In this document: piece after piece, positions 33,534 to 44,700 of the stretch
How positions within the stretch are numbered: position 1 is the stretch's first letter
How the letters are laid out: every line of letters starts with the position of its first letter
Origin: Diphasiastrum complanatum
Taxonomy: Eukaryota > Streptophyta > Lycopodiopsida > Lycopodiales > Lycopodiaceae
NCBI GenBank assembly: GCA_029204225.1
Contig: CM055103.1
Coordinates: forward strand, 56,193,078-56,253,077
DNA: 60,000 nucleotides
Reading direction: 5' to 3'
Program-made: the position numbers and the translations under genes
Notes under the pieces: model-generated
The model's database searches: none
What the model was told of the DNA's origin: nothing
Seen by the model: only the letters and a program-made list of their open reading frames with translations

Positions 33534-33573
33534 CATGATGCAAATAAAAGCCCACAATAACTGCATCTCGCAA

Positions 33574-34121
33574 GTGTCGTAATATCGCCACCAGTTTTGG
33601 TGGAGGATACTATTGGAGGATTTGTGAATCCCAAGGCAACTCTAACCCTAGTTAATAAGTGAGAGGGATTTGGCACCCTGCGTGTGTAAGTCCAACTCGA
33701 TGATCACATAGAGATTTGATTAATTAGAAAGTCAATAAAAGGACTTTAGGCCTTTTTGCGGGACTTTTAGTGTCGCGGGGCCTAAATGTCAAATTACCGA
33801 ATAAAGTTGGGTTTTCTTCCAATTTTGGATAGTTCTCACTTTTTTTTTGAATTTGAATAATTAGGGAGGCAGAAATGGACGAATAGGATTTAGAGGCTAG
33901 GGTCCTCCTCTCTACTATAAAAAGTTAAGGAACCAACTCGATTTCCCTACACATGTACATATTTTCATTTCAATAAAGCAGATTGGTTCTCTTGTGAAAT
34001 GGATTTATGAATGTCCTTGTTCTCTATCACTTTTCCTCCATCTCTCATGCTTTTATTGTGTTTGCTAATTGTTGGATCTGATTGTTATTGGGATTGCATG
34101 TTTTTATACTTTTTATGAGAG

Positions 34122-34211
<90 letters not shown>

Positions 34212-34300
34212 TAAGCTATTTTCATTGTGGATCTTAGTGTTAATGATTGTAGTGTTAATTCTTAGGGTTAACGGATGCAAGAGTTAGATGTGGATCTTTC
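33574..34300 (+). repeat. LTR-like segment with TATA box and polyA signal
   Basis: TATAAAAAG at 33916-33924 is followed 56 bp later by AATAAA (33972-33977), a spacing typical of the U3/R border of plant LTRs. No second copy was found in the window, and the TG/CA ends are guesses. A long (GA)n lies in the downstream part. Confidence 0.4.
34126..34206 (+). repeat. (GA)n microsatellite
   Basis: About 38 GA units, ending GAGAAAGAG. Confidence 0.99.
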
Positions 34301-34651
34301 ATTCATGCTGAAATCTAAAATATGCTATTGCTCTCATGAGAACGAATCTACGTGTGACAACTAACTTCATCTCCTTGATGCTAAATTGATTAGATCTTGG
34401 GTTGAGGATAGGCAAGGAAAGAGACCCACTACAATCTACATCGACTTGTAAATTATACCACTCAAAAAAGAGTTTTGTATTGTACAAGACGAACCATGCA
34501 CAACTAAAAGCGTCCCTTTGTTATACACATTGCATATATTGAACAAAAATTAGTAATATTATGATAGAAAATTTATTTATGCTATGATGATAGACTTAAA
34601 TTTAAAAAAATGCATGCATATCAGAGATAAATTGTATATATTTTGAGAGAT

Positions 34652-35638
34652 TTAATGGTTATCTCTCTGCCATTGTCGGTATTCTCGAACGACATTAGGA
34701 AGTAGAGAATCAAATTCTCTATGTGTATTATTAGCTGAATTTACTTTTACACAGAAAAAATTTGATACTCCCTCCTTATTTATCTTTACAGAAAGAATGT
34801 TCAAGTTCCAATGTCGACTGCAATAATTAAAATAAAAATTAGAATCCATTTGAACAAGAGTAATCATCCAAATTAAAGCAACAAAAGCAAACTCGCAATC
34901 CTTACTTATTCTCATATGGAATCAAATAAAATTTTGCCACTGGATTGCATTCGATGAAATATACAGCCCTTTCAAAATTGGCTTTGCCTTCACCGCTCCC
35001 ATAAAAAATGAACTGACAAAAAAAACTACACCCTGAGAATCAAAACTAATACTATGCTGCAAAAAGTTTCCGCCGACTTCTACAATAACATCTGTAATCT
35101 CTGATTTTTTTTCTTTCAACTCTACACAGAATTTGGGACCTAATCTATAGTTTCTATTTGAATTTGGAAGAAAGAAATCAAACTAATTGCCGAGCTAATC
35201 AATTTTATCAGCTAAAAAAGTCTCATATTGGTTATAATAGTCAGAATCAAAATAAACTTGATTAGGATCGTATGGAATTTCGACAAAAAGATTACGTAAA
35301 GGGAGAGAAAGAGATGTAGACGCAATATTTACATATGTTTTATCATCACTTTTGGTGAAGAAACCTTTTGAGGAGCTAGATGAATAACAGGAGGAGGAGA
35401 GGATGATTCTAGGTTTGAATCAGATTCTCCAACATCTGATTCAGAGCTCAAAAAAATGTGGGGTCTCTTGCCAGGGATACCTTTAGGTGGAAGGGAAGCT
35501 GTTGGCCTTCGAGATCCAGCTTTCTTGGGGACAGCCTGCTTACTTTTCCTCCTTGAGGTAGTTGGCAAGTCAGTTCTATCTAGAGGCAGGTCTCTAGAGG
35601 TGTTGGCGTTATCCACATGAAGATTTGAATAACATTCT
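34652..35638 (-). pseudogene. Unrecognised coding-like region downstream of cassette D
   Basis: The minus strand begins just below the cassette D boundary at 35639: DRTDLPTTSRRKSKQAVPKK, a basic Lys/Arg/Pro-rich stretch, then an acidic Ser-rich stretch (SSESDVGESDSN). After a frame change near 35345 comes IPYDPNQVYFDSDYYNQYET (two stops nearby), RNYRLGPKFCVELKEKKSEI, VEVGGNFLQHSISFDSQGVV, and after a stop near 34928 ISKDCEFAFVALIW and VSNFFCVKVNSANN. The reading is protein-like over about 320 codons, but no family was recognised. Retroelement ORF or captured gene are both possible. Confidence 0.45.
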
Positions 35639-35930
35639 GATTTGAATATAAAAACCAAGCACAGAGAATGAAAACAAAAACATTTACGAAAGAAATGACT
35701 GAATATCGATTTCAAGCGCGAGATTACAAGAGAAACAAAATAACAGGAAGATCTGCGCTTGAAAGCGATATCGGCAATACAGCAGTATCGGTCTCAAGCG
35801 CATGGAGTGATGGCAGATGAAGAACGAATAGAGAGCACGCTTGAGAGCGATACTGGGAGTGAAAAACGAAAAGTTTGCGAGAAAAAATGAAAATTCTGAG
35901 GGGGTTATATATAAAAAGTTTTTGCATGTG
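35639..35930 (-). repeat. 5' cassette repeat D, copy 2, with TATA box
   Basis: Matches 16709-16980 (AAAACCAAGC.CAGAGAATGA, then the motif block with GCGCTTGAAAGCGATATCGG). The minus-strand TATA (TATATATAA) lies at 35906-35914. Below 35639 the two copies share nothing, and above about 35915 their upstream sequences also differ. Confidence 0.75.
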
Positions 35931-35973
35931 TGAAAAAAAATGACTTCTGACATGTGGCGACATCTAACTGGTC

Positions 35974-36140
35974 CACGTGTGTATTTCGTATAGATCATTA
36001 TGACTTAATAATGAGGCCACGTGGTGGAGGACACGTGCATGAATCATATTGCGACACATGACATTTTGCACGTGACAAATGTCAGACCAATCATTCGTTG
36101 TACGACAAAATATTCTTGACGAATCACATGACAACACGTG
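35974..36140. promoter_or_regulatory. Cluster of five CACGTG G-boxes
   Basis: Perfect palindromic CACGTG at 35974-35979, 36018-36023, 36032-36037, 36069-36074 and 36135-36140. G-boxes/ABREs bind plant bZIP and bHLH factors. The cluster lies between a minus-strand TATA (35906-35914) and a plus-strand TATA (36177-36184), so it could act in both directions. Confidence 0.7.
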
Positions 36141-36176
36141 TCCTTTTAGACATACTCCACACATGCAAAAAAATTT

Positions 36177-36184
36177 TATAAATA
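36177..36184 (+). promoter_or_regulatory. TATA box
   Basis: TATAAATA about 37 bp downstream of the last G-box and about 60 bp upstream of a coding-like stretch. Confidence 0.55.
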
Positions 36185-36242
36185 GGTCATTTTCGACGCG
36201 GATTTTCACGTATTGGAGCTTACTTTGGATTTTTTCATTTCA

Positions 36243-36681
36243 GGAAATAATTTTCCTTGATGAATTTGCAATTCGTCGAAGAGGGCAGAGATCTTCTGTT
36301 GGAGAATTTTCAAGAGATCATGCATTGGGGCATTATCTGAAGTTCTTCAAGAATAATGAGATAAGTATTGCCCATTCAAAGTTTCATCAACATGGTGAGA
36401 CAATGATTATAGCAATCAAGGCACTGTCTCATTTTCTTGGAGGACATAATTTTAATAAGGTGCATAGAATAATTTTTGTAAAGAAAACTATTGCACTTAA
36501 AATTTTAGGATATGGGCCAATGAATTCCATGCTCAAATTATCTCATTTTTCATTGTATGCTGCCTATGTTGATCTGAGTAAGCATGAAAACTATGAGCTC
36601 TTGGATCCATACGAAAGAAGAAAATTGTTGCATGATTCAAAGTTGCAACTTTCATTAGAGAAAGTATCGGAAGCAGAGTAG
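36243..36681 (+). pseudogene. Unrecognised ORF downstream of the G-box promoter
   Basis: About 145 codons open in one frame after a splice-acceptor-like TTTTTTCATTTCAG (36229-36243): FLDEFAIRRRGQRSSVGEFS, HALGHYLKFFKNNEISIAHS, FHQHGETMIIAIKALSHFLG, HRIIFVKKTIALKILGYGPM, and the end KLQLSLEKVSEAE. The frame also runs upstream through the TATA box, so the first part is not coding in a simple way. The first ATG after the TATA (36260) opens another frame that stops after 26 codons. Either an upstream exon is missing or there is a frameshift. No family was recognised. An AATAAT/AATATAC-rich stretch follows. Confidence 0.4.
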
Positions 36682-37100
36682 ATTTTGCTCAATTGTACTT
36701 TGTAAAAATTTTCATTTAATATACAAAATCTCATTTTGTGTCTATTGCCTATTGGCTTGTATAAATTTGCATGCTTTTTGAAATTTTTTTATAATCAATC
36801 AATTTTGTATTATGACAAATTTGGATTCTTTTGTAAAACCATTGGAAAAGTTGCAATATATAGTTGTTCTTTGTGCTAGTCCCACCATGTTGTGTACTTT
36901 TATGAAATGCCGATCTTATTTGCCAATGAGATTTTTCCATTCCTTGCGATGACCATATGTTAAGACTTCTGCTATTTCTTGCAAAGAATGTCGCATGATG
37001 CCGTAATATGTGCTGCATGTCATAAAAACATAATCTAAATCAATACCAAAAGTATGTAAATTAATTGCACATATTTGTCTATAGTAGTGTAACATCGAAT
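36682..37100. other. Unassigned interval
   Basis: AT-rich. One minus-strand frame (37018-36749) has no recognised motif. Confidence 0.4.
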
Positions 37101-37101
37101 C

Positions 37102-38430
37102 TTACCATATAATGTGTTTGAGATCAACCTCTTGATCTTCAACTTGACCATCAAGGTCATTAAACAGACTTTGTTTTCCACATTCATTACTTGATTTTAT
37201 AGCAAGATAACATCCATCCACTTGCATAGCTCCATGTACACAAGAAGAGCCACCAAAAGGTGTTTCACTCTTCCTAAGAGCTTGATACTCAAGATCCATT
37301 GCTTGGATCCACTCCTCTTATTTCCTTGCTTGATCTACACTTGTAGGTTCATCCAAAGAGGTTAGGAAAGCAACATAATTTTCATAAACTACTTGCTTAC
37401 CGTTTTGATCATATGTGAGCCTTGAAGGTACTTGTCTTTCCCTTGATGTTCTCCTTGGATTTTGACTTGATGAAGGTCCATCATCATCACCATCCAAAGT
37501 AGTATCCTTTTCATCAACATCAAGAATGTCAGATCCTCAATCATGCTTGAAGACACTTTTGGAATGTTTCTCTCATCAAAAATGACATCTCTACCAACAA
37601 TCACTTTGTTAGGAGAAGGAATATAAACCTTGTAGGCTTTACTCACCACTATATCCAACAAATATACCTCTTCTTGAAGATGGATCCTCCTTGGTTCTAT
37701 CATCAAGAGTAATGTTGACATAGCATGTGCATACAAAGGTTCTTAGAAAGTTGACACTCGGCCTCCTCTTGAATAGCATCTCAAAAGGTGTCCTTCCATC
37801 CAAAATAGCACTCGACCACCTATTGCACAAGAAATTGGCACACAACAAAGCTTGATCCCAAAATGGTTTGTCAAGATTAGCACTTAACCTCATAGCTTTA
37901 GCACTTTCACATAAAGTCCTATTCTTCCTTTCAGCCACTCCATTTTGTTGTGGGGTCTTTGATGTTGTATACTCCCTCTTGATCCCATTCTCATCACAAA
38001 AGGCCTTAAATTTGGTAGATATGTACTCACCACCATTGTCACTCCTTAAGCACTTGATCTTTGTGGAAAATTGGTTCTCCCTTGCATTCTTGAACTTGAT
38101 AAAGACATCATACACTTCATCCTTGCTCTTTATTAGATAGATCCAACAAAATCTACTAAAATCATCAATGAATGTTACATACATCTTAGCTCCACTCTTG
38201 CTAATTGTAGTAAATCCATGAATATCTGAATGTACAACTTGAAAAGGCTTTATAGATCTAGTATAAGATAGTCTATGTGAACTAGACAAAGCACAAGATC
38301 ACAAACATGGTTGATGCCACTTAAGGAACTTGGAAGACCTATCACAATCTTTTTTCTAGCCATTACCTCCAATGACTTGAAATTGAGGTGTCCCATCCTT
38401 TTATGCCAACCTCTTGAATAGGTATTTGCT
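37102..38430 (-). pseudogene. Copia integrase region with truncated RT
   Basis: Minus strand from 38430: a decayed GAG-pre-integrase (RMGHLNFKSLEV in a shifted frame), then an open integrase core (38289-37639): VVHSDIHGFTTISKSGAKMY, FIDDFSRFCWIYLIKSKDE, CLRSDNGGEYISTKF, KTPQQNGVAERKNRTL. Both Asp and the Glu of the DDE triad are present. The C-terminal region (FVGYSGE, then a frameshift, VIVGRDVIFDE) and the RT lead (EEWIQAMDLEYQALRK) follow. At about 37250 the sequence switches to the block GAMQVDGCYLAIKSSN ... DQEVDLK also seen at 7650 and 52718. No RT core is present. Confidence 0.9.
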
Positions 38431-38885
38431 CACTTGCAACACATCCAACTTGGTTAGCAATAACACAAGCATCTAGTTGAGAAGAGAACATCTCTCTCGC
38501 GCCAACGTGCTGATCTAGGAAACAGACAGCACTCAAGAATTGTATCATAAATTTCATTCTGATATAGAAGCAATTTTCTCAATGTTATGTTCAATGATGT
38601 GTATGATCTGTAATACTTGAATGCATACTATCAGTAGATAAATTTTCGCTATTGTTTTATTCAACATTATCTGATGTTTACAAGTTTGAATTTTACAACA
38701 GATCTGCAGTAGCAAATCTGAGGCCTGAAAGAGAATTAGACCGCAGTGAGAAACGGTAGCTACTCCTGCTAAGTCGGCTCTATCCGGCCTTTCATTCCGC
38801 ATCAGTGCTCTTTGAACACGATTGCCATCAGCGGGAAGTCGGGTCAGAGCCTGGCCTTGGACAGATTTTCAATTTCCCCATCATG
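38431..38885. other. Unassigned interval
   Basis: No coding motif. It contains AT-rich sequence and a short GC-richer stretch (38755-38870). Confidence 0.4.
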
Positions 38886-39244
38886 ACTGGTGCATGTTGT
38901 AGAGTTATCAATAGCAATTCTATGAATAAAAAATATAAGCATAGAGACTCTATTCTGGAGGAATCTAAGTATAGAGAGTTAGGACCTTGCATGTCTATGT
39001 GCACAAGTGGTCCATCGCTCTATAAGAAGAGGATAAACTCATCATATTCCACACATTTGCGATTGATTAATTGCCAGGCTCTCAATCTACTTTCATGTTT
39101 CCTATTCCTTGGCTTGGGGGTAAAGCTTCTAGAGTTTGATTGGATGTTTGTACTTGGTTGGGTGGTTTCTCCATAGTGTGTTATCCATTGTTTTTGTCTT
39201 ATAAGTAGGATATTGAGGAGCTTCCCTTATAGTGGTAACAGAGC
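38886..39244 (+). repeat. Dispersed repeat E, copy 2, with a primer-site-like end
   Basis: 38886-39057 matches 27568-27750. At 39233-39244 TGGTAACAGAGC differs at one base from the copia tRNA-iMet primer site, so the segment may be LTR sequence of an unidentified copia element. The base before it is not the expected CA end. Confidence 0.5.
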
Positions 39245-39591
39245 AAGGCTTACAAAGCTTGGGAGAACTTGGAGAGGTGGTGCTTTTAATTGGAGCTTTG
39301 GTGGAGATCAACGAGTATTCTCATCCAAGAGTTGGAGCAAGTTTGCAAGTCGGTGGATCTTCCCAATTTCAATTTGCATGATCCATGTCTCTCTTAATTT
39401 CTTTGTGGTTTATGGTGAATTGTGCTAGGAAACCAATTTGTGTTGTTGTTTTGGAGCTTTAGCTTGTGTAACTCAAAAATAGTGTAGATCTGAATTTTCC
39501 AACAAGTGTACTTTCATTTTAATGTTGAAATTAGTTATGCATGTTGGATCTTCCCATGATTTAGGATTCTAGGCTATGTTTTGGACAAAAT
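39245..39591. other. Unassigned interval, host of element 2
   Basis: No motif recognised. It ends with the left target duplication of element 2 (AAAAT, 39587-39591). Confidence 0.4.
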
Positions 39592-40418
39592 TGTTGAATT
39601 CACATGTGTGGATTGTCCACAACATGTACTTGTGATCTCCGAAGGTGTGTAGATGCACCAAGATCAAGACTAGATTGAGATTCAAGATCAATCTTAGATC
39701 CTATGGCAAAAACACACTACTACATGCATTCAATCACTTCCAACTCTCACTCACACATGTGGGAAGTGTTCCAAAAGTATTCTAAGTAAAAACAAGATGC
39801 TCTCCTCAGGTAGAGAGAGAAAAACCATCATCATGAGCTCTCGGGTAGAGAGAGAAAGCTAGAAATTCAATGACACTCAAAATCCACTCAATCTCAAAAT
39901 CAATTAGATCCAAATGAGGAGTACAATGATACTAGTAGATTCATGAGCTACCACTATGCTTAACTATGATTGGATCACACTTTGCCACCCCTTAATCCTA
40001 TTGGACCATTGATCCATGCACCTCTAAACTCTATTGGACTATATTCATGCACACCTCAAATTCCTATTGGACCACACATGGTTCCACCTCTAAATCCTAT
40101 TGGACCTCTTAAACTTCATCAAACGAAAGCATAACACTTGTCTACTCTAATTGGCACAAGTTTGGCCTCCTACTCTATTTTGGCTCAATAGTGGCATTAC
40201 AAGTGGAAATGGATAATTTGCCATCTATGCCAAATTTGACCCTATCAACATCCTACACCTAAATGCTTGACTATGAAATTCTATGAGACCCCTATATCAA
40301 ACATTTTGATTTACTTCACAATTCTCCACACGTGGGAACATCCTCCACACATGTGTGATTCACTTACAAACTTCTATCATAAAAAAATACCAAGCTAGAT
40401 TTTTGCCAATTTCTCACA
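39592..40418 (-). repeat. Element 2 3' LTR
   Basis: 827 bp. On plus it begins TGTTGAATTC and ends TTTCTCACA. It carries five inverted CCAAT boxes (ATTGG at 39969, 40000, 40033, 40066, 40099). Confidence 0.93.
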
Positions 40419-40626
40419 CTCCTCCTCAAAAAATAGCTTGGAAAGGTACTAGATCACTTGAGAAGTTTGTAAATCTTTTTGAGTGGATCCTTTGGTATGC
40501 ATAAGAAGTGAGATCAGCCAAGGGATCCATCATAGCAGCACCCTCACCATATCCATGATAAGATCTCTTTGGTAGAGATCTCTTGCCAATGCCTTTGAAG
40601 AGTGCTCCACCAATATGCCACTATGA

Positions 40627-43117
40627 TCATGGGCTTCCTCCATGCTTGATGATGATCTTTGCTTTGAAAGTTCCACTTGCATGATGGATGCACCATAAAT
40701 AGAGAAATTTGAAGCTTCCAGGCCTCATAAGGATCATGGAGATCAAGATCATAAGATGTGAAACAACGAGGATTATCAAGATTATGCTTTCTAGCTTGAC
40801 TAGTCCACAACAATGAACTATATCCATGATGGATCTAATCTTGATATCAAAGACTATCTTGATATTTTTTAGGCTAGTTACTCTCTCAAGGATGTAAGTG
40901 TCCACTTTGGATGCTTCACTTAATCTCAAGAGGAGTTTACAATTTGCCTCAAAACATGTGAAAACATGATTTTCAAAAAAGTGAGTACCAAGCTCAATCT
41001 TGTTCTTACTAGAACCAAGAGCATACTTTTGACAATACAATATCTTGCTTTCAAAAAGTATTGGAAACACATCTAAGTCAATAATGACAAGAAACATGTC
41101 CAGACCATAAGCATCATACAAAACTAGTATAGCTTTTCTTGAACTTTGAGATCCAAAAAAATCAATGAAGCAAGATAGCATTTCAAGCAAAGGAAGAGAA
41201 GCATATATGAATGTGTTGTAGTAGATACAACATGAAAAATGCCCCTCTTTGCCATGTAAGGTGAGCCATAAAGACTCGGCCATGCATCTTGAAGATCTTC
41301 TTGAAATCATATGAAGAAGAAACTCGTCCTCACACATTGGCCCCATCATAGCTTGAATACCTTCAAAAAAGATAACTTGTGATGCTTCTTGAGAAGCCTT
41401 GATCTCGGCCACTTCCAAGATTGAATCTTCATGCAATGTGACATCTCTATTCACAATCACTTTTGAAATAGAGAGTGTAAAGACACTAAAGGCCTCCTTG
41501 ATGGATGAGTATCCAATCATGATCCATGATCTTGGATCATCCTTCCTCCTTGTTTCCAAGGGAATATGTGCAAAGCAAGCACTACCAAGTTCACTAAGGT
41601 GATCAACCTTAGGATTCATCTTGAATAAAGCTTCATATGGTGCTATTCCCTCAAGAGCTCCAATACTCCTCAAAGCTTTGATTTTCAATGATAATTTCCT
41701 CTCAACATATGCTTTGAATAATAAGGAATAATCATACACCATAATACTTGAAGAGAGAAGATATGTGCATCTTGTGTGATCATCCTCCTTTGAAATATTG
41801 GACATATAAGAAATATCAAGAGAGTTTGCACTCTCACTTGGATCCAATTTGTAGATGCCTTCAAATCTTGATCCATATGCAAGGATCTCACCATCCTTCT
41901 TGATCACACAATTTTCAATATTGAAATTGACATCAAAGCCACTATCAAGAAGTTGGCCAACACTTAAGATGTTCTTTGTAAGCTTTGGGACAAAAAGAAC
42001 ATTGTTGAGAAAGAGATCTTTAGAAGATGCAAGCTTCAAGGGAATAATCCCTACTCCTTCAATATTGCACTCATGCTTACTTGCAAAGTATATGGTCTTC
42101 TTGACTCCATCATAAGGCAAAATAGATGAAAAAAAGTGCTTGGAGCCAAACATATGTGAAGATGCTCCACTATCAATATACCATGAGTCATCCTTATTGA
42201 AGGTGGAAGAGGAGAAGCTTGATGCCATAAGAGAGCCTTCTCCATCACTTGCAATATAGTCTTCTTTCTCATTGGTGATGTTGGCTTGATTGAGTTGATT
42301 CTTCTTCTTGAAGCAATTGGTGGCATAATGACCTTTCTTGCCACAATAAAAGCACTTGATCTTCTTCTTCTTGAGATTTGAAGTAGAAGCATGAGAGGTA
42401 TCCTCCTCCTCTTCTTCATCTTGGTCTTTAGCTTTGTCATTAGAGAAGTGATGGTGTTGCTTCTTACTCCTCTCTTTGTGCTTGGAAAATAGAACTTTGC
42501 CATCAGCATGATTGAGTGATAGCTTGTCCATCCTCAAGAGTTTGTAATCTTGTCTTGATTCTTTAGAAATAAGCACACTTTGAAGGTCCTCCAAACTTGG
42601 TAGCTCCTCCTTAATGGCATAGGATTGGACAAGGTTGTCATATTCATCTCTCAAGCCATTGAGAATGACTTGGACTAGCTCACTCTGATTAATTGAGTCA
42701 CCAATACATGCAAGCTCCCTATGAATATCCTTGACTCTCAAAACATAATTAGATGCACTCTCATCACTCTTTTGACTACTTTGGCGATTTGATTTCTAAG
42801 AGTGAGGAGCCTAGAGGTGTTCTTAGCCTCATAGATGGACTTGAGACAATCCCAAGCTTCCTTGGATGTAGAACAATCACCAATCTCCCTCAATATCTCA
42901 TTAGAGACATTCATCTTAATGTAGTGGAGAGCCATCCTAGCTCTCTTCTTGTATTTTTGTACTTCTTGAAGGACTTGAGGCTCCTCCTCAATCCCAAGTA
43001 CAATGTCCATCACATCTTGGATTATCAAGATGGACTCCGTCCTCAACTTCCATATTGAATAATTGGAAGTAGACAATCTCTCACTTGTTGCAACAAGTAT
43101 GTACTCGTTGAAGTCAT
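40627..43117 (-). pseudogene. Element 2 gag-protease frame with unrecognised tail
   Basis: Start at ATG 43117 (MTSTSTYLL); frameshifts near 43085 and 42780. Downstream of these a 704-codon frame is open. Domains: gag (NYSIWKLRTESILIIQDVMD, LKSIYEAKNTSRLLTLRNQ, LVQSYAIKEELPSLEDLQSV); zinc knuckle CFYCGKKGHYATNC near 42350; protease DSWYIDSGASSHM near 42180; NILSVGQLLDSGFDVNF near 41950. There is no HHCC or DDE core. An integrase C-terminal segment remains (APYEALFKMNPKVDHL, GSACFAHIPLETRRKDDPRS, VIVNRDVTLHE; 41650-41420). About 250 open codons without recognisable RT motifs end at 40627. Confidence 0.85.
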
Positions 43118-43858
43118 GTAAAGTGGAGATAAATAATAGTGATGAACAAAAAATGTTGCTTCTCTCTCACTATAGGATCCAATAATGGTGTGCTACCATC
43201 TCCTATGCAAGATCTTGCAACCTGTGAGATGATTCTCACTAGCTATCTCAATCTCTCCAAAACCAGATATACTTCACATAAAATGATGGAGTATGGGAAA
43301 AGTTAGGATCAAACACTCTTAGCACGTGTGAAATACACTAGAAAACCAAATTTGACTCAAATACAATGATATTGCATGAAAAAAAATGGCTAAGATCTCA
43401 AAAAGTGCCTAGATCACATATAGATGAGATTGGTAAGCATTCAACTGTGATTTTGGATCAAACAGGCAATCTCTTGACCAAACCAAATGTGTCCACCTAG
43501 GTCTAGGTGCCCTACCTAACCCTCTTCAAAAGCCTATAACTTTTGATTGGCACTACCAAATGGAATGAAACTGATTGCATCAAAAACTAGACAAAAATAG
43601 CTTCAAAACAAGCTATCAAGCAAGATAAATGGATCAAACATGAGAGAGAACTTCCAAACTGAAATTGGATGTTCCTCACACATGTCTGAGCACCTGATTC
43701 CGTACAGTACCAGGTCAGACCCAATCAATGTCCTTTTGATCTCTTTTGATCCAAGATTGAACAAGATAGCTAGGAAAATGCGCCTTGACAACTTCTAGCT
43801 CAACATTGATGAAATTTTTTTCACTTAGATGGATCAAAATGCATGGTAACCTTAGGTA

Positions 43859-43871
43859 GGCTCTGGTACCA
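43859..43871 (-). other. Primer binding site, tRNA-iMet
   Basis: The minus strand reads TGGTACCAGAGCC directly after the LTR end AACA, one mismatch from TGGTATCAGAGCC. Confidence 0.9.
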
Positions 43872-44695
43872 TGTTGAATTCACACGTGTGGATTGTCCAC
43901 AACATGTACTTGTGATCTCCTAAGGTGTGTAGATGCACCAAGATCCAGACTAGATTGAGATTCAAGATCAATCTTAGATCCTATGGCAAAAACACACTAC
44001 TACATGCATTCAATCACTTCCAACTCTCACTCACACATGTGAAAAGTGTTCCAAAAGTATTCTAAGTAAAAACAAGCTGCTCTCCTCGGGTAGAGAGAGA
44101 AAAACCATCATGAGCTCTCGAGTAGAGAGAGAAAACTAGAAATTCAATGACACTCAAAATCCACTCAATCTCAAAATCAATTAGATCCAAATGAGGAGTA
44201 CAATGATACTAGTAGATTCATGAGCTACCACTATGCTTAACTATGATTGGATCACACTTTGCCACCCCTTAATCCTATTGGACCATTGATCCATGCACCT
44301 CTAAATTCTATTGGACTATATTCAAGCACACCTCAAATTCCTATTGGACCACACATGGTTCCACCTCTAAATCCTATTGGACCTCTTAAACTTCATCAAA
44401 CGAAAGCATAGCACTTGTCTACTCTAATTGGCACAAGTTTGGCCTCCTACTCTATTTTGGCTCAATAGTGGCATTACAAGTGGAAATGGATAATTTGCCA
44501 TCTATGCCAAATTTGACCCTATCAACATCCTACACCTAAATGCTTGACTATGAAATTCTATGAGACCCCTATATCAAACATTTTGATTTACTTTACAATT
44601 CTCCACACGTGGGAACATCCTCCACACATGTGAAATTCACTTACAAACTTCTATCATAAAAAAATACCAAGCTAGATTTTTGCCAATTTCTCACA
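43872..44695 (-). repeat. Element 2 5' LTR
   Basis: 824 bp, TG...CA ends, about 98% identical to 39592-40418. Confidence 0.93.
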
Positions 44696-44700
44696 AAAAT

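Larger units (their letters stand above)
39592..44695 (-). mobile_element. Copia element 2, full-length, coding-defective
   Basis: 5104 bp on the minus strand with LTRs at both ends (824 bp 5' LTR 43872-44695; 827 bp 3' LTR 39592-40418), a primer site (43859-43871), a gag-protease frame and a polypurine tract (GAGGAGGAG on minus at 40419-40427). It is flanked by the perfect 5-bp target duplication AAAAT (39587-39591 and 44696-44700). The LTRs differ at roughly 15 positions plus a 3-bp indel (about 98% identity), so insertion is fairly recent. Integrase core and RT are missing. Confidence 0.93.

Noticed and set aside
34069-34287. Open frame of repeated Arg-Glu
   Set aside because: It is only the (GA)n microsatellite read as codons.
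34652-35638. Retroviral env-like gene
   Set aside because: No signal peptide, glycosylation cluster or clear transmembrane anchor was recognised, and no pol lies upstream on the same strand.
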